Assembly (NCBI GenBank): GCA_938082505.1
Contig: CALLLH010000044.1
Coordinates: forward strand, 1 to 58,682
DNA length: 58,682 nt
From: an uncultured Flavobacteriales bacterium
Lineage (GTDB): Bacteria > Bacteroidota > Bacteroidia > Flavobacteriales_D > Sanyastnellaceae
Direction: 5' to 3'
Shown here: positions 45,601 to 55,365 of the stretch, in pieces
Layout: each line of letters starts with the position of its first letter
Numbering within the stretch: position 1 is the first letter of the stretch
Notes under the pieces: model-generated
Told to the model about the DNA's origin: nothing
What the model saw: the letters and a program-made list of their open reading frames with translations, nothing else
The model's database searches: none
Program-made: the position numbers and the translations under genes

Positions 45601-45741
45601 CCAATTAATATATCGCCCAAACACCCGACAAGACCACTATAAAACAAGGCATTTTGCTCGCGTCTCGAAACCACAAACCCCTTATATCTATGATTCTATA
45701 GGACTAAATTGTGATTACATCAGATTCGGATGGACTTACAA

Positions 45742-48048
45742 TTAAAAATTATAAGTCAGGGCAATGTTGATGTGGCGGCCCGCCTGCGGGTAATAGAAGT
45801 TCTCGATGGTGTAGAACTCGGGGCCGTAGAAATAGCTGTACGAATAGCCGTTGGCACTGTACTCGGCGTCCAGCGCGTTCTCCACCCAGACGTCGAGGCG
45901 CGTGCGGTCGATGACCTTACCGTCCTTGGCCATCGGCAGGTGCAGGCTCGCCCGCAGCTGCGACACCGTGTAGGCCGGCAGCAGCGCCGCCTTGCCGGTG
46001 TTGTCCATGAATTGCTCGCCGACGTGCTGCATCGCCCACTCCAGGTCGAGGCTCGGCTTCGTGGCATCGCCGGGGCGCACCGCATGCCAGAGGAGCTGAC
46101 CGCCCCACAGCACCCGGGGGCTGAATGCGATCTCCGTATTCTGATGCTCCACCTCGACGGTGCTGTAGTCGAGGTAGTCGTAGATGACCTCCGTGAACTG
46201 GTCAATGCGGCTGCGCGACAGCGTCGCCTGGGCGCCCACCTCGACGGCGTCCGATACCTGCCAGCCGAACTCCATCTCCACCCCCGTCCGGCTGCTCGTC
46301 GGCACGTTCTGCCGCAGCGCCGCCCCCACATCGTTGAGCGCGCCGGTGGGAATCAGCTGGTCCCTGTACGCCATGTGGTAGGCCGTCAGCCCCCACGCAT
46401 AGGCCTCGGTGTTGCGCCGCCATCCGAACTCGAAGTCGGTCAGGCGCTCCGCCTGGTCGGCCAGCCCAGGGGGCGCGTCAATGAAGTCGTTGCGGCCAGG
46501 CTCCTTGTGCGCAACCGCAACCGAGAAGAACAGGCGCTCCTCATTGCTGAGCCGGTAGTCCAGGCCCAGCTTCGGATTGAGGAAATCGAACGTCGCGCTG
46601 TCCCGCGGCACATCGATCACCTGCTGATCGTTGTCCGTTCCATCGGCCTGGTACCGCACCCCGCGGTACTGCAGTTCGGCCTGGGCCTGCAGCCGGCCGT
46701 TGCGCGACCGTTGGATAAAACGGACAAAGGCGCTGTGGTCCGTCTTGATGCCGGTGCCGTCGTAGTAGCGGTAGCCCGGACCCGGCGCCACCGAGGCATT
46801 GCGCGCCCAGATCACCTCGCCGAAGTGATCGCCGTCGTAGCGGTTCCACGCCCCACCCAGCGCGAGCCGCGCGCGCTTCCAATAGCGCTCCGCGCCGATC
46901 ACGCCCCCGTAGAAATCGTTGTCCAGCCAGCGGCGGCGTACCAGGTCGGTCGACCGCACCGTATCGCCCCCCTGCGCCACCTCAGGCAGCAGGTAGTCGG
47001 CCAGGTCGTCGTCGGCCTTGAACTGCTCGAAGTACCCCTCGCCGTGGGTGAAATGACCGGTCAACGACACCCGCCAATCGCCGACCAGCTGCTCGAGGTG
47101 GAGCTGCTGGTGGTCCTGGCCGTAGTTGTCGACCTCGTTCTCGTAGGTGTAGTAGTTCGCCTGGCGGCCGTATTGGACCAGGTCGTCGATCTGCTCCTGC
47201 GAATAGTAATTCGCCTCGCCCCACGCCTGGATCTCCTCTGCCGATCCGTTAAGCGCGACCTCCGGCACACCCCACCAACTCTGGTAAGTCCGCTCCCGGC
47301 CGCTCATCAGTGTGTAGGTCATCCGTCCGCCGTCCCAAGCGCGGTTCAGCGCGAGCTGGAAGCCGCTGAGGTCGCTCGACGCGCGGTCCACCCAGCCGTC
47401 GCTCATCACGGTGCTGACCCGGCCCTCAGCCGCCCAGCCGCTGGCACTGCGCCCGGTGTTCCACGCGAGGTTGGTGCGGAAAGTGTTGAAGCTGCCGCCA
47501 CCGACCATCATGGAGCCACCGGCCTCCTCGGCCATCTCGAGGGTGTTCAGCGAAATGGTCGCTCCGAAGGCGCCCGCCCCGAGGGTCGAGGTGCCCACGC
47601 CGCGCTGAACCTGAATGTCGTCGGTGCCGCTGGCGAGGTCGGGCATGTTGACCCAGAAGACGGCCTGCGATTCGCTGTCGTTGACGGGGATGCCGTTGAG
47701 CGTCACGTTGATGCGCGTCGGGTCCGTACCGCGGATGCGGAGTCCCGTGTAGCCCACACCAGCCCCGGCATCCGAAGTCACCACCACCGACGGGGTGTAC
47801 CGCAGGATGTAGGGCAAATCCTGACCCGTATTGCGATCGGCGATCTCCTCGGCCTCCAGCGTCTCGGCCGCAAAGGGCGCCCGGTCCTGCACCCGCACCG
47901 CCGTCACGGCAGCCGCATCGAGGAAACGGAAAGGCACATCAAGGGAATCAGACGCACCGTAATTGACATCCTGTGCGAACCCCATCCAGGGCAACACACT
48001 CAAACAGAACAAAATGGACTTGCGCATGGCGTGAATCGTTTTCATCAC
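45742..48048 (-). CDS. TonB-dependent receptor, TPP-riboswitch controlled
   Basis: A 768-residue outer-membrane receptor. A signal peptide (RKSILFCLSVLPWMGFAQ) is followed by a TonB plug (LPYILRYTPSVVVTSDAG, GLRIRGTDPTRINVTLNGIP) and a 22-strand barrel ending in IALTYNF. No CarboxypepD_reg domain. The leader contains a TPP riboswitch (48088-48163), so it probably imports thiamine or a precursor across the outer membrane. The ATG at 48048 is used; 48045 and 48027 are in frame and also give a signal peptide. Confidence 0.9.
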   Translation of the reverse strand: MMKTIHAMRKSILFCLSVLPWMGFAQDVNYGASDSLDVPFRFLDAAAVTAVRVQDRAPFAAETLEAEEIADRNTGQDLPYILRYTPSVVVTSDAGAGVGYTGLRIRGTDPTRINVTLNGIPVNDSESQAVFWVNMPDLASGTDDIQVQRGVGTSTLGAGAFGATISLNTLEMAEEAGGSMMVGGGSFNTFRTNLAWNTGRSASGWAAEGRVSTVMSDGWVDRASSDLSGFQLALNRAWDGGRMTYTLMSGRERTYQSWWGVPEVALNGSAEEIQAWGEANYYSQEQIDDLVQYGRQANYYTYENEVDNYGQDHQQLHLEQLVGDWRVSLTGHFTHGEGYFEQFKADDDLADYLLPEVAQGGDTVRSTDLVRRRWLDNDFYGGVIGAERYWKRARLALGGAWNRYDGDHFGEVIWARNASVAPGPGYRYYDGTGIKTDHSAFVRFIQRSRNGRLQAQAELQYRGVRYQADGTDNDQQVIDVPRDSATFDFLNPKLGLDYRLSNEERLFFSVAVAHKEPGRNDFIDAPPGLADQAERLTDFEFGWRRNTEAYAWGLTAYHMAYRDQLIPTGALNDVGAALRQNVPTSSRTGVEMEFGWQVSDAVEVGAQATLSRSRIDQFTEVIYDYLDYSTVEVEHQNTEIAFSPRVLWGGQLLWHAVRPGDATKPSLDLEWAMQHVGEQFMDNTGKAALLPAYTVSQLRASLHLPMAKDGKVIDRTRLDVWVENALDAEYSANGYSYSYFYGPEFYTIENFYYPQAGRHINIALTYNF

Positions 48049-48087
48049 GCAGGGATCCTTCCACCGGACCCACCACGGCGCCCCGTG

Positions 48088-48163
48088 GTCATCGCTCCCT
48101 TCCCGGAATGACCCGGGCAGGTTCGGAGGGTGTAATCTCAGCCTTTCGGCACCCCTGCTGACA
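48088..48163 (-). promoter_or_regulatory. TPP (THI-element) riboswitch
   Basis: Read on the minus strand, the region carries the conserved TPP core: GGGGTGCC, then GCTGAGA (plus TCTCAGC at 48136-48142), ACACCC, CGAACCTG, and a 3' helix closing with AAGGGAGCGATG. The order and spacing match the aptamer. It lies ~40 bp before the receptor ATG. Binding of thiamine pyrophosphate should lower expression. Confidence 0.9.
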
Positions 48164-48166
48164 GGA

Positions 48167-48174
48167 CAAAACTA
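48167..48174 (-). promoter_or_regulatory. TAnnTTTG -7 element driving the TPP riboswitch
   Basis: The minus strand reads TAGTTTTG, an exact TAnnTTTG match, just upstream of the aptamer start. The transcript would begin near the riboswitch 5' end. Confidence 0.6.
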
Positions 48175-48268
48175 CACCGCATCAGCACAAATTCAGCAGG
48201 CCATTTTCCGCGATTCCCAGCCCCATTGTCATTCCATTCAACTCCAATGACCATCTTGCCGACCCACC

Positions 48269-48772
48269 ATGAAGCACAATGAAATCCTTTCCGACCTGAG
48301 GCGAATCATCCGCGCTGTCAACCTGGAGGGCAAGCGCGTTGAGAAGGAATACGGCGTGAGCATTCCCCAATACCTCTGCTTGAATTTCCTGCACGAAGCA
48401 AATGGCTTCTGCGCCTCAATGTCAGACCTCAAAGATGCCTTGCAGCTCAACCCCAGCACCATGACGGGCATTGTGCAACGGATGGAGAAGGTGGGGTATG
48501 TAGCCCGTCTCCCCAAGGCGGATGATCGACGCAAGAACCTCATCATCCTCACCGATCGCGGGGCCAATGTCATTCGAAAGCACCCGCAAATACTGCACGA
48601 ACAACTCCTCAACCGCCTCGACGCCATGGGAGAAGACGACTATGGGAATCTCAAAATGGCCTTTCTCCGCATTATTGAGTTCCTCGACATACAGAAAGTC
48701 GACGCGGCACCCATCGTCACCCCGGGATCCGAAATCGGACTCAAGGCCACGGATGGGTATGAAGAAGGTTAG
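48269..48772 (+). CDS. MarR family transcriptional regulator
   Basis: A 167-residue winged-helix regulator. The DNA-binding helix and wing are LQLNPSTMTGIVQRMEKVGY and ARLPKADDRRKNLIILTDRG, the MarR hallmark. The dimerisation helices flank it. It is divergent from the TPP-controlled receptor and lies 61 bp upstream of susC on the same strand, so it may control either. Its ligand is unknown. Confidence 0.92.
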   Translation: MKHNEILSDLRRIIRAVNLEGKRVEKEYGVSIPQYLCLNFLHEANGFCASMSDLKDALQLNPSTMTGIVQRMEKVGYVARLPKADDRRKNLIILTDRGANVIRKHPQILHEQLLNRLDAMGEDDYGNLKMAFLRIIEFLDIQKVDAAPIVTPGSEIGLKATDGYEEG

Positions 48773-48797
48773 ATTTTATTTCGTGTAGAAAAGATTA

Positions 48798-48805
48798 TAG
48801 CTTTG
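48798..48805 (+). promoter_or_regulatory. TAnnTTTG -7 element of susC
   Basis: TAGCTTTG, an exact match, 28 nt before the susC ATG, within an AT-rich stretch. Confidence 0.65.
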
Positions 48806-48833
48806 GCGCTCGATTGACAACGATCGCCTCTTC

Positions 48834-51800
48834 ATGCTGTACATACAGACCCACCGGACCAAACGGTTCGGCACACCCCGCCATCTCCTCTTGCTTGCCA
48901 TCTTCTCCTTCATGGGCGGCATGGCATTCTCCCAAACCCGGACTGCCCAAGGCACGGTGCGGGACGACCAGGCCCAGCCCCTCCCGGGAGCCGTGGTCAT
49001 GGTGGAAGGAACCAACCGAGGAACCCTGACCGACATCAACGGTACATTTCGCCTTGAAACCAATACTGGAGACCAGCAATTGCGTTTCTCCTTCATCGGA
49101 TACCAGGACCAGATGCTGCCGCTGGATGGCCGGACTCAGTTCGACGTCACACTCGGAGGCATGATCGGCATCGACGAAGTGGTCATCACCGCCCTCGGCG
49201 TGGAACGCAGTGAGAAGAGCCTGGGTTACGCCATTCAATCCCTTGACGGAAAAGCGGTCAGTGAAGTGCCCGTCACCAATGCGGTCTCAGCCCTGAACGG
49301 AAAAATAGCAGGGGTCAACATCCAAAGCAGCGCGGCCGGTCCGACGGCCTCGGCCAACGTGACCATCCGCGGGGCAAGCTCATTGACAGGAAACAACCAG
49401 GCGCTCTTCGTAGTCAACGGCATCCCCATTACAAACGGGCTCTTCAGCTCGGGCGATGGCCTCAATGGATCCACCACCATCGACTTCGGCAATGCCGCCC
49501 AGATCATCAACCCGGATGACATCGCCGAAATCAGTGTACTGAAAGGGCCCGCTGCCGCCGCCTTGTACGGCACCCGAGCCGCTGCCGGCGTCGTGCTCAT
49601 CAACACCAAGACTGGCCAAGGTGCGCCGGGCTGGCATGTGGACCTCAACAGCTCCACCACCATCAGCGGCCTGTTGCGCATGCCCGATTTCCAGAACGAA
49701 TACGGCGTAGGCGGCTATGGCCGATACAGCTACTTCAACGGTTCGACCTACACCGGGGACTATTACGATGCCTTTGGTGAGAATTGGGGACCACGAATGG
49801 ATGGAACCCCCATCAAACAATGGAATACCAACGGTGAAGCGACCCCATTCACAGCGGCACCGGACAACATCCGGAACTTCTTCCGCACCGGCGTCACCGG
49901 CAGGAACCACATCGCGGTCTCAAACCAAAGCGAGGATGGTGACTTCCGCATGGGGTACACCAATCTGAACAGCCGCGGCATCGTCCCCAACACCGACGTC
50001 CAGCGCCACACGATTTCCATGAGCTCAGGACAGGACATCGGAGATCGGCTGAACATCCGGACCAACCTCAACTACATCCGCAGCGGCTCGGACAACGTAC
50101 CCAACGCCGGATACGACGAGAGCAGCTCCATCATGTACAATTGGCTCTGGTATCAGCGCAACGCCCCCATCAACGACCTTCAGGACTATTGGAAGCCGGG
50201 ATTGGAAAACGTCCAGCAGGCCAACGTGGAAGAACTCTGGACCAACAACCCTTGGTTCCTTGTCAATGAGAACACCAACGCCTTCGACAACGACCGCATC
50301 ATCGGAAACATGGCCGCCACGTTCGACCTGACCGACCGCGTCTCGCTGCGCTACCGCTTCGGCGCGGACGTGAACAATGAAAAGCGCAGGTTCCGCCGGG
50401 CCATGAGCACGAAGAGCGTCCTGTTGGGCAGCTACCGCGAGGACGACCTCCGCTTCAATGAAACCAACAACGAACTCCTCCTCTCCTTCGATGGCACCGA
50501 CTACGAGAAGGACTGGAACCTGAGCGCCAGGGTCGGAGGCAACATCATGCGCCAATCCACGGAGATCCTGCGTGCCAATGCACCCCAATTGCTGATCCCC
50601 GGCATCTACAACCTCGGCAATGCCCGAAGCGGAGTGATCACCGACGATTTCTCCTATCGGAAAGGCATCAACAGCACCTTCGGAATGGCCAACCTGTCCT
50701 TCAAGAACCGCCTCTTCCTGGACTTGACCGGACGGAACGATTGGAGCTCCACACTCCCTTCCGACAACAACAGCTACTTCTACCCCAGCGCCACGGCAAG
50801 CGCTATCCTGAGCGATTGGTTCGATCTCGGCAAAGGCCTCGATTTCGCCAAAGTCCGCGCGGCCTATGCCGAGGTTGGAGGCGACACGGACCCCTACAAC
50901 ATTCGCAATGTCTACGTCTACGAGAACGCCTGGGGCGACCAGCCTGTGGCCGCGGAAAGCGCCAACCTCGCCAACGCCGCCCTTCTGCCGGAACGCACCA
51001 GCTCGATTGAATTCGGCACGGACCTGCGCTGGTGGATGGGACGACTCAGCCTGGACATCGCGTGGTACCAACTGAACTCGAGGGACCAGATCATCAACCT
51101 GCCCCTCGCTTCGACTTCCGGGTATACCAGCCGCATTGTCAACAGCGGAGAAATCAAGAACAGCGGCATCGAGGTCGTCCTGCGGGGCCAGCCGATCAAG
51201 AATGAAGCCCTGACCTGGACCTCCACCTTGAACCTCACACGCAACAGAAGCGAGGTTGTCTCGCTGGCCGGCGGTGTGGACAGTTACCAGATCATCCCCG
51301 ACCTCTTCCCCAATGATGGCGGACAGGACCTCAGCTTCGAGGCCCGTGTCGGACAGCCCTACGGCTTGCTGGTCGGCCTCGGCTTCCAACGTGACGATGC
51401 CGGCAACATCATCCACGAAAACGGCCTGCCGATGCTCACCGAGAACAAGATCAACGCGGGAACCTATCAACCCGACATGCTGTTCGGATGGGACAACGAA
51501 TTTCGTTTCGGCCGCATCACCGCGGGCTTCCTGATCAACGGCCAACTCGGAGGACAGGTCTTCAGCCGTTCCCATGCCCTGTATGCTACGGCCGGGTCGA
51601 TCACCAACGACAGCGATCCGAATATGGCACTCTCCACCCTCGAGGGACGCGAGACCTACGACATCAGCTACGGCCCCGACGGAACGCCGGTCTACACCGC
51701 CGTCAATGAAGGCGGATGGGGTGTCGTGGGGCCCGGCATGATGTACGATGCGGATGGCGCACTCGTCGAGAACGACGTGGTGGTTCCAACCCGCGACTAC

Positions 51801-52109
51801 ATCCTTTCCTATTACGGCAACGGCTTCAGCCGCGACAACATCGAATCCGCCCTTTATGACGCCACTTTCGTGAAGCTCAAGGAGCTGCGCATCGGCTTCG
51901 ACGTTCCGGGAGAATGGCTCTCATCCAACCTGAGCGCCTCATCGGCGACCGTCAGTCTGGTCGGCCGCAACCTGCTCCTCTTCACCAACGTCCCGACCAT
52001 CGATCCGGAGACCTACAGCATACGGGCCGGACGCATCGTCCCCGGCTTTGAAAGCACGTCACTCCCCACGCCGAGGACCATCGGCCTCGCCATCAACCTC
52101 CACTTCTGA
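48834..52109 (+). CDS. SusC/RagA family TonB-linked outer-membrane protein
   Basis: A 1091-residue receptor. A long signal segment (LLLLAIFSFMGGMAFSQ) is followed by a carboxypeptidase-like domain with the typical GTNRGTLTDINGTFRLE and LRFSFIGYQDQMLPLDG. The SusC linker motif is IDEVVITALGVERSEKSLGY, then the plug, and a barrel ending in GLAINLHF. It forms the pore of a SusC-SusD nutrient uptake complex in the outer membrane. No glycoside hydrolase is adjacent, so the substrate could be a peptide or glycan. Confidence 0.95.
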   Translation: MLYIQTHRTKRFGTPRHLLLLAIFSFMGGMAFSQTRTAQGTVRDDQAQPLPGAVVMVEGTNRGTLTDINGTFRLETNTGDQQLRFSFIGYQDQMLPLDGRTQFDVTLGGMIGIDEVVITALGVERSEKSLGYAIQSLDGKAVSEVPVTNAVSALNGKIAGVNIQSSAAGPTASANVTIRGASSLTGNNQALFVVNGIPITNGLFSSGDGLNGSTTIDFGNAAQIINPDDIAEISVLKGPAAAALYGTRAAAGVVLINTKTGQGAPGWHVDLNSSTTISGLLRMPDFQNEYGVGGYGRYSYFNGSTYTGDYYDAFGENWGPRMDGTPIKQWNTNGEATPFTAAPDNIRNFFRTGVTGRNHIAVSNQSEDGDFRMGYTNLNSRGIVPNTDVQRHTISMSSGQDIGDRLNIRTNLNYIRSGSDNVPNAGYDESSSIMYNWLWYQRNAPINDLQDYWKPGLENVQQANVEELWTNNPWFLVNENTNAFDNDRIIGNMAATFDLTDRVSLRYRFGADVNNEKRRFRRAMSTKSVLLGSYREDDLRFNETNNELLLSFDGTDYEKDWNLSARVGGNIMRQSTEILRANAPQLLIPGIYNLGNARSGVITDDFSYRKGINSTFGMANLSFKNRLFLDLTGRNDWSSTLPSDNNSYFYPSATASAILSDWFDLGKGLDFAKVRAAYAEVGGDTDPYNIRNVYVYENAWGDQPVAAESANLANAALLPERTSSIEFGTDLRWWMGRLSLDIAWYQLNSRDQIINLPLASTSGYTSRIVNSGEIKNSGIEVVLRGQPIKNEALTWTSTLNLTRNRSEVVSLAGGVDSYQIIPDLFPNDGGQDLSFEARVGQPYGLLVGLGFQRDDAGNIIHENGLPMLTENKINAGTYQPDMLFGWDNEFRFGRITAGFLINGQLGGQVFSRSHALYATAGSITNDSDPNMALSTLEGRETYDISYGPDGTPVYTAVNEGGWGVVGPGMMYDADGALVENDVVVPTRDYILSYYGNGFSRDNIESALYDATFVKLKELRIGFDVPGEWLSSNLSASSATVSLVGRNLLLFTNVPTIDPETYSIRAGRIVPGFESTSLPTPRTIGLAINLHF

Positions 52110-52120
52110 TTCCCGTCATC

Positions 52121-53626
52121 ATGAACACATTCAACATGCGCCCCCTGCGGGCACCTGCCTTCCTGCTGACCATCGTGATGTGCGCGGGGTGCGGCGAGCT
52201 CGCCGAGCTCAATGAAAACCCCAACCAACCCGAAGCGGTCACCCCGGACGTATTGCTTCCGGGCACCATCCGCGACGTCAGTGACGTACTCGTCGGCCAC
52301 GCCTTCTACATCAGCAATTGCGCCTCCCAGCTCTCGGCAAAGAGCCTGCGGAACGAGGTGGACGTCTACAATTGGAACGCTGTTCCCATCATCGGGTTCG
52401 ACGCCCTTTGGCCGGCACTCTATGGCGCCCTACGTGACATCCGCAACATCGAAGCCGCGGCCATCGAACGGAACGACGACCGGCTGCTCGCAGTAGCCAA
52501 GACCATGCGCGCCTTTGCCTTTTCCGTCCTGACCGACACCTATGGAGACATCCCGTACTCGCAGGCACTGGCCGGAAATGAAGGCACCTACTTTCCCGCC
52601 TATGACACCCAGGAGGACATCTACCTCGGTGAAGGCGGACTGCTCGACGAGCTCGATGAAGCCCACGCCCTGTTCACTTCGGCTGGTCCCGGCACCGTGC
52701 AAGGGGACATCCTCTTCAATGGGAACAGTGACCTCTGGCATCGTTTTGCCAATGCCCTGCACCTGCGGCTCCTCGTACACTGCAGCGCCCAAACCGACGT
52801 GGCGGCCGAATTCGCCCAAGTCGCCGCTCGCCCACTGATGGAGGGCACCGCCCACAATGCCGCTTTGGACTACCTGAGTTCCTTTCCCAATCAATTCCCC
52901 ATCGTCCCGCTCAAGCAGGGCGACTTTGAATCGGTGCGGTTCGGACAAGCCGCTTTTGCCCGGATGGAAGCCACCAACGACCCTCGGATGATGCGATTCG
53001 CCAGGGCCACTGACGCGACCATCGGAACCGGCAACGAAGCCTTTGAAGGTTGGGAAAACGGCGGAAAGGGATGCGACGATTCCGGCTCCCGATTGGGCCT
53101 CGCCTATTACGATTACCCCGGACACCCCACCGCCACCACCAAGGCACCGGGCATGTGGTTGAGCTATGCCGAACAGGAGTTCATCCTGGCCGAGGGCGCA
53201 TGGCGCGGCTGGACTGCGGACGAAGCTGGGGACCACTACGCCCAAGGCATCGCAGCCAGCATGACCGATCATGGTGCGGACCCTGCCGATACCGGACTGG
53301 ACGGATTGGACGGCTTCCTCGCCCAGGACAACGTGGCATGGAACGACACACCAACACGGTTGTTCGAGCAGAAATGGTTGGCCCTCTATTTCCATGGAAT
53401 GGAGCCCTATTTCGAGGTGCGTCGCTGGTACACCTCCGGTGGAGGATGGGAAGGAGTTCCCTTCCTTTCCGCCCCCTGCAACAACACCAATGGCGACAAC
53501 CTACCCTTGCGCTTCATCTACCCCAGTGACGAGCAAAGCCTCAACGGAGCCAGCTTTTCAGCGGCTGTGGAACGGCTGGGAGGAAGCAACAGCTTCAACG
53601 CCGCAATGTGGCTGGTCGCACCCTGA
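52121..53626 (+). CDS. SusD/RagB-like lipoprotein
   Basis: A 501-residue surface lipoprotein with a lipobox (VMCAGCGEL; cysteine ~24) and an all-helical SusD fold (RDIRNIEAAA, AVAKTMRAFAFSVLTDTYGD, WLSYAEQEFILAEGAWRGW). The helical features YGDIPYSQALAG and the C-terminal LFEQKWLALYFHGMEPYFEV are those of the SusD-like_2 group. It lies 11 bp after susC and forms the lid of the same complex. It ends in a clear terminator (53657-53692). Confidence 0.93.
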   Translation: MNTFNMRPLRAPAFLLTIVMCAGCGELAELNENPNQPEAVTPDVLLPGTIRDVSDVLVGHAFYISNCASQLSAKSLRNEVDVYNWNAVPIIGFDALWPALYGALRDIRNIEAAAIERNDDRLLAVAKTMRAFAFSVLTDTYGDIPYSQALAGNEGTYFPAYDTQEDIYLGEGGLLDELDEAHALFTSAGPGTVQGDILFNGNSDLWHRFANALHLRLLVHCSAQTDVAAEFAQVAARPLMEGTAHNAALDYLSSFPNQFPIVPLKQGDFESVRFGQAAFARMEATNDPRMMRFARATDATIGTGNEAFEGWENGGKGCDDSGSRLGLAYYDYPGHPTATTKAPGMWLSYAEQEFILAEGAWRGWTADEAGDHYAQGIAASMTDHGADPADTGLDGLDGFLAQDNVAWNDTPTRLFEQKWLALYFHGMEPYFEVRRWYTSGGGWEGVPFLSAPCNNTNGDNLPLRFIYPSDEQSLNGASFSAAVERLGGSNSFNAAMWLVAP

Positions 53627-53656
53627 TCCATCCGCCTGAACACCATCACAACCACC

Positions 53657-53692
53657 AACGCCCGGTCCTCGAGATCGGGCGTTGTTATTTTC
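53657..53692 (+). terminator. Intrinsic terminator of susCD, overlapping BCCT promoter
   Basis: AACGCCCG (53657-53664) and CGGGCGTT (53676-53683) form a perfect 8-bp stem with an 11-nt loop, followed by GTTATTTT. The T-run overlaps the BCCT -7 element at 53686. Confidence 0.75.
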
Positions 53693-53693
53693 G
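53686..53693 (+). promoter_or_regulatory. -7-like element of the BCCT transporter
   Basis: TATTTTCG, one mismatch from TAnnTTTG, 6 nt before the ATG at 53700; it overlaps the susCD terminator tail. Confidence 0.45.
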
Positions 53694-53699
53694 CTACGA

Positions 53700-55340
53700 A
53701 TGATTCAATCGGACCCGCCCGGAAGCCTGCCCAAAGAACAGCAACAGCGTGAAGAACAGCCCTTTCCTGACGCTTACTCCTCGGGAAGGGCCAAGCCAGC
53801 CCGGACGCCCTGGGGCCGTTGGTATCAGAAACACTTCGACCTGAGCTGGCCCATTGTCCTGCCCACCCTCTTCCTGCTGGGTTCGTTCATGTTCTCGACC
53901 TTCCTGTTCGAGGAACAGGTCAAAGGGTTCTTCGACCATTTTCAGACCAGCGCCTACCGCAACCTGGGTTGGATGCTCATCCTCTCGGTCAATGTGTCCT
54001 TGATTGCGGTGCTCTATTTCGCCATCGGGCCTCACGGCAAGATCAGGCTGGGCGGGGCGGAAGCCCGTCCAGAATTCTCCCGGCTCACCTGGTGGGCCAT
54101 GCTCTTCTCAGCGGGGATGGGCATCGGCCTGGTTTATTTCGGCGTTGCAGAACCCCTGCTGCACTTTACGCAACCCCCATTCGAGGTCGAGAACGAAACG
54201 CAGCGGGCCGCCCTCGCCTTCCGGAAAAGCTTCCTCCATTACGGACTTCACCCCTGGGGTGTCTATGCCCTCGTCGGTCTGGGCATGGCCTTCTTCACCT
54301 ACAACCGCGGATTGCCCCTGACAGTGCGGAGCATCTTCCAGCCCTTGCTCGGCAAGTACATCCACGGTTGGATCGGCCACACCATCGACATCATCGCAGT
54401 CTTCGCGACGCTCATCGGTCTCGCCACCACCCTTGGTCTCGGCGTGCAGCAAGTCGGCAGTGGCCTGAATTTCCTCTTCGGATGGACCTCCGGCACTCAA
54501 CTCCACCTCATCCTCATCGTCGGCATCACCTTTGCCGCAACCCTATCGGTGGTGTCGGGGCTCAAAAAGGGCATCCGACTGCTGTCCAACCTCAACATGA
54601 TTCTGGCCATCACCTTGATGGGCCTGCTGTTGATCCTGGGGCCCACAGGGCGCATCCTCGATGTCTTCGTGCAGGGCACCGGCAGCTACCTCACGCGCTT
54701 CCTTTCGGAAGGAACGTGGACAGGTGCCTTCCGCCCGGACAACGACTGGCGGGACAACTGGACGGTCTTCTACTGGGCCTGGTGGATCGCCTGGTCACCC
54801 TTCGTCGGCATCTTCATCGCCCGCATCTCCAAGGGCAGGACCATCCGCGAGTTCATCCTGAGCGTCCTGAGCGTTCCCGTGCTGTTCACGTTCCTGTGGT
54901 TTTCCGTTTTCGGCACCTGCGCCTTGGACATCGAGCTGCAGGGCATGGCCCAACTGGGCACGCGCGTTGTGGAAGACTTCAGCACCGGGCTTTTCGTCAT
55001 GCTGGAGCAATACCCCCTCCACCTCCTGACGAGCTCACTGGCCATCGTACTTGTGACGAGTTTCTTCATCACGTCCTCCGACAGCGGCTCCCTCGTGGTC
55101 GACATGCTGACCAGCGGCGGCAAATTGGATGCCCCCATTGGCCAACGCATTTTCTGGGCGCTGACCGAAGGCGCGGTCGCTGCGGCCCTGCTCGTCGCGG
55201 GAGGACTCAAAGCCATGCAATCCATGTCCATCGCAGCAGGTGTGCCCTACGCCTTGCTTCTGATGGTCATGGTGGTCTCCATCCACAAGGGGCTCAATCA
55301 GGAAGGCCAACGGCAAAAAGCGTCGCCTACCGGCGATTGA
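53700..55340 (+). CDS. BCCT family betaine/carnitine/choline transporter
   Basis: A 546-residue secondary transporter with 12 helices. The signature GMGIGLVYFGVAEPLLHF lies in helices 2-3, FAATLSVVSGLKKGIRLLSN between helices, and the substrate-site aromatic box is in WTVFYWAWWIAWSPFVGIFI. The N-terminus (QREEQPFPDAYSSGRAKPAR) is hydrophilic and cytoplasmic. It imports quaternary amines, often as osmoprotectants. The ATG at 53700 is preceded by TATTTTCG; an ATG 18 bp upstream would precede the promoter. Confidence 0.94.
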   Translation: MIQSDPPGSLPKEQQQREEQPFPDAYSSGRAKPARTPWGRWYQKHFDLSWPIVLPTLFLLGSFMFSTFLFEEQVKGFFDHFQTSAYRNLGWMLILSVNVSLIAVLYFAIGPHGKIRLGGAEARPEFSRLTWWAMLFSAGMGIGLVYFGVAEPLLHFTQPPFEVENETQRAALAFRKSFLHYGLHPWGVYALVGLGMAFFTYNRGLPLTVRSIFQPLLGKYIHGWIGHTIDIIAVFATLIGLATTLGLGVQQVGSGLNFLFGWTSGTQLHLILIVGITFAATLSVVSGLKKGIRLLSNLNMILAITLMGLLLILGPTGRILDVFVQGTGSYLTRFLSEGTWTGAFRPDNDWRDNWTVFYWAWWIAWSPFVGIFIARISKGRTIREFILSVLSVPVLFTFLWFSVFGTCALDIELQGMAQLGTRVVEDFSTGLFVMLEQYPLHLLTSSLAIVLVTSFFITSSDSGSLVVDMLTSGGKLDAPIGQRIFWALTEGAVAAALLVAGGLKAMQSMSIAAGVPYALLLMVMVVSIHKGLNQEGQRQKASPTGD

Positions 55341-55365
55341 ACGGCGGATACTTTGCCGCCCGGAG

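Noticed and set aside
45730..48111. 793-codon open frame on the plus strand opposite the TonB receptor
   Set aside because: Arg/His/Val-rich product without domains, antisense to a clear receptor gene with a signal peptide, plug and barrel; an artefact of high GC codon usage.
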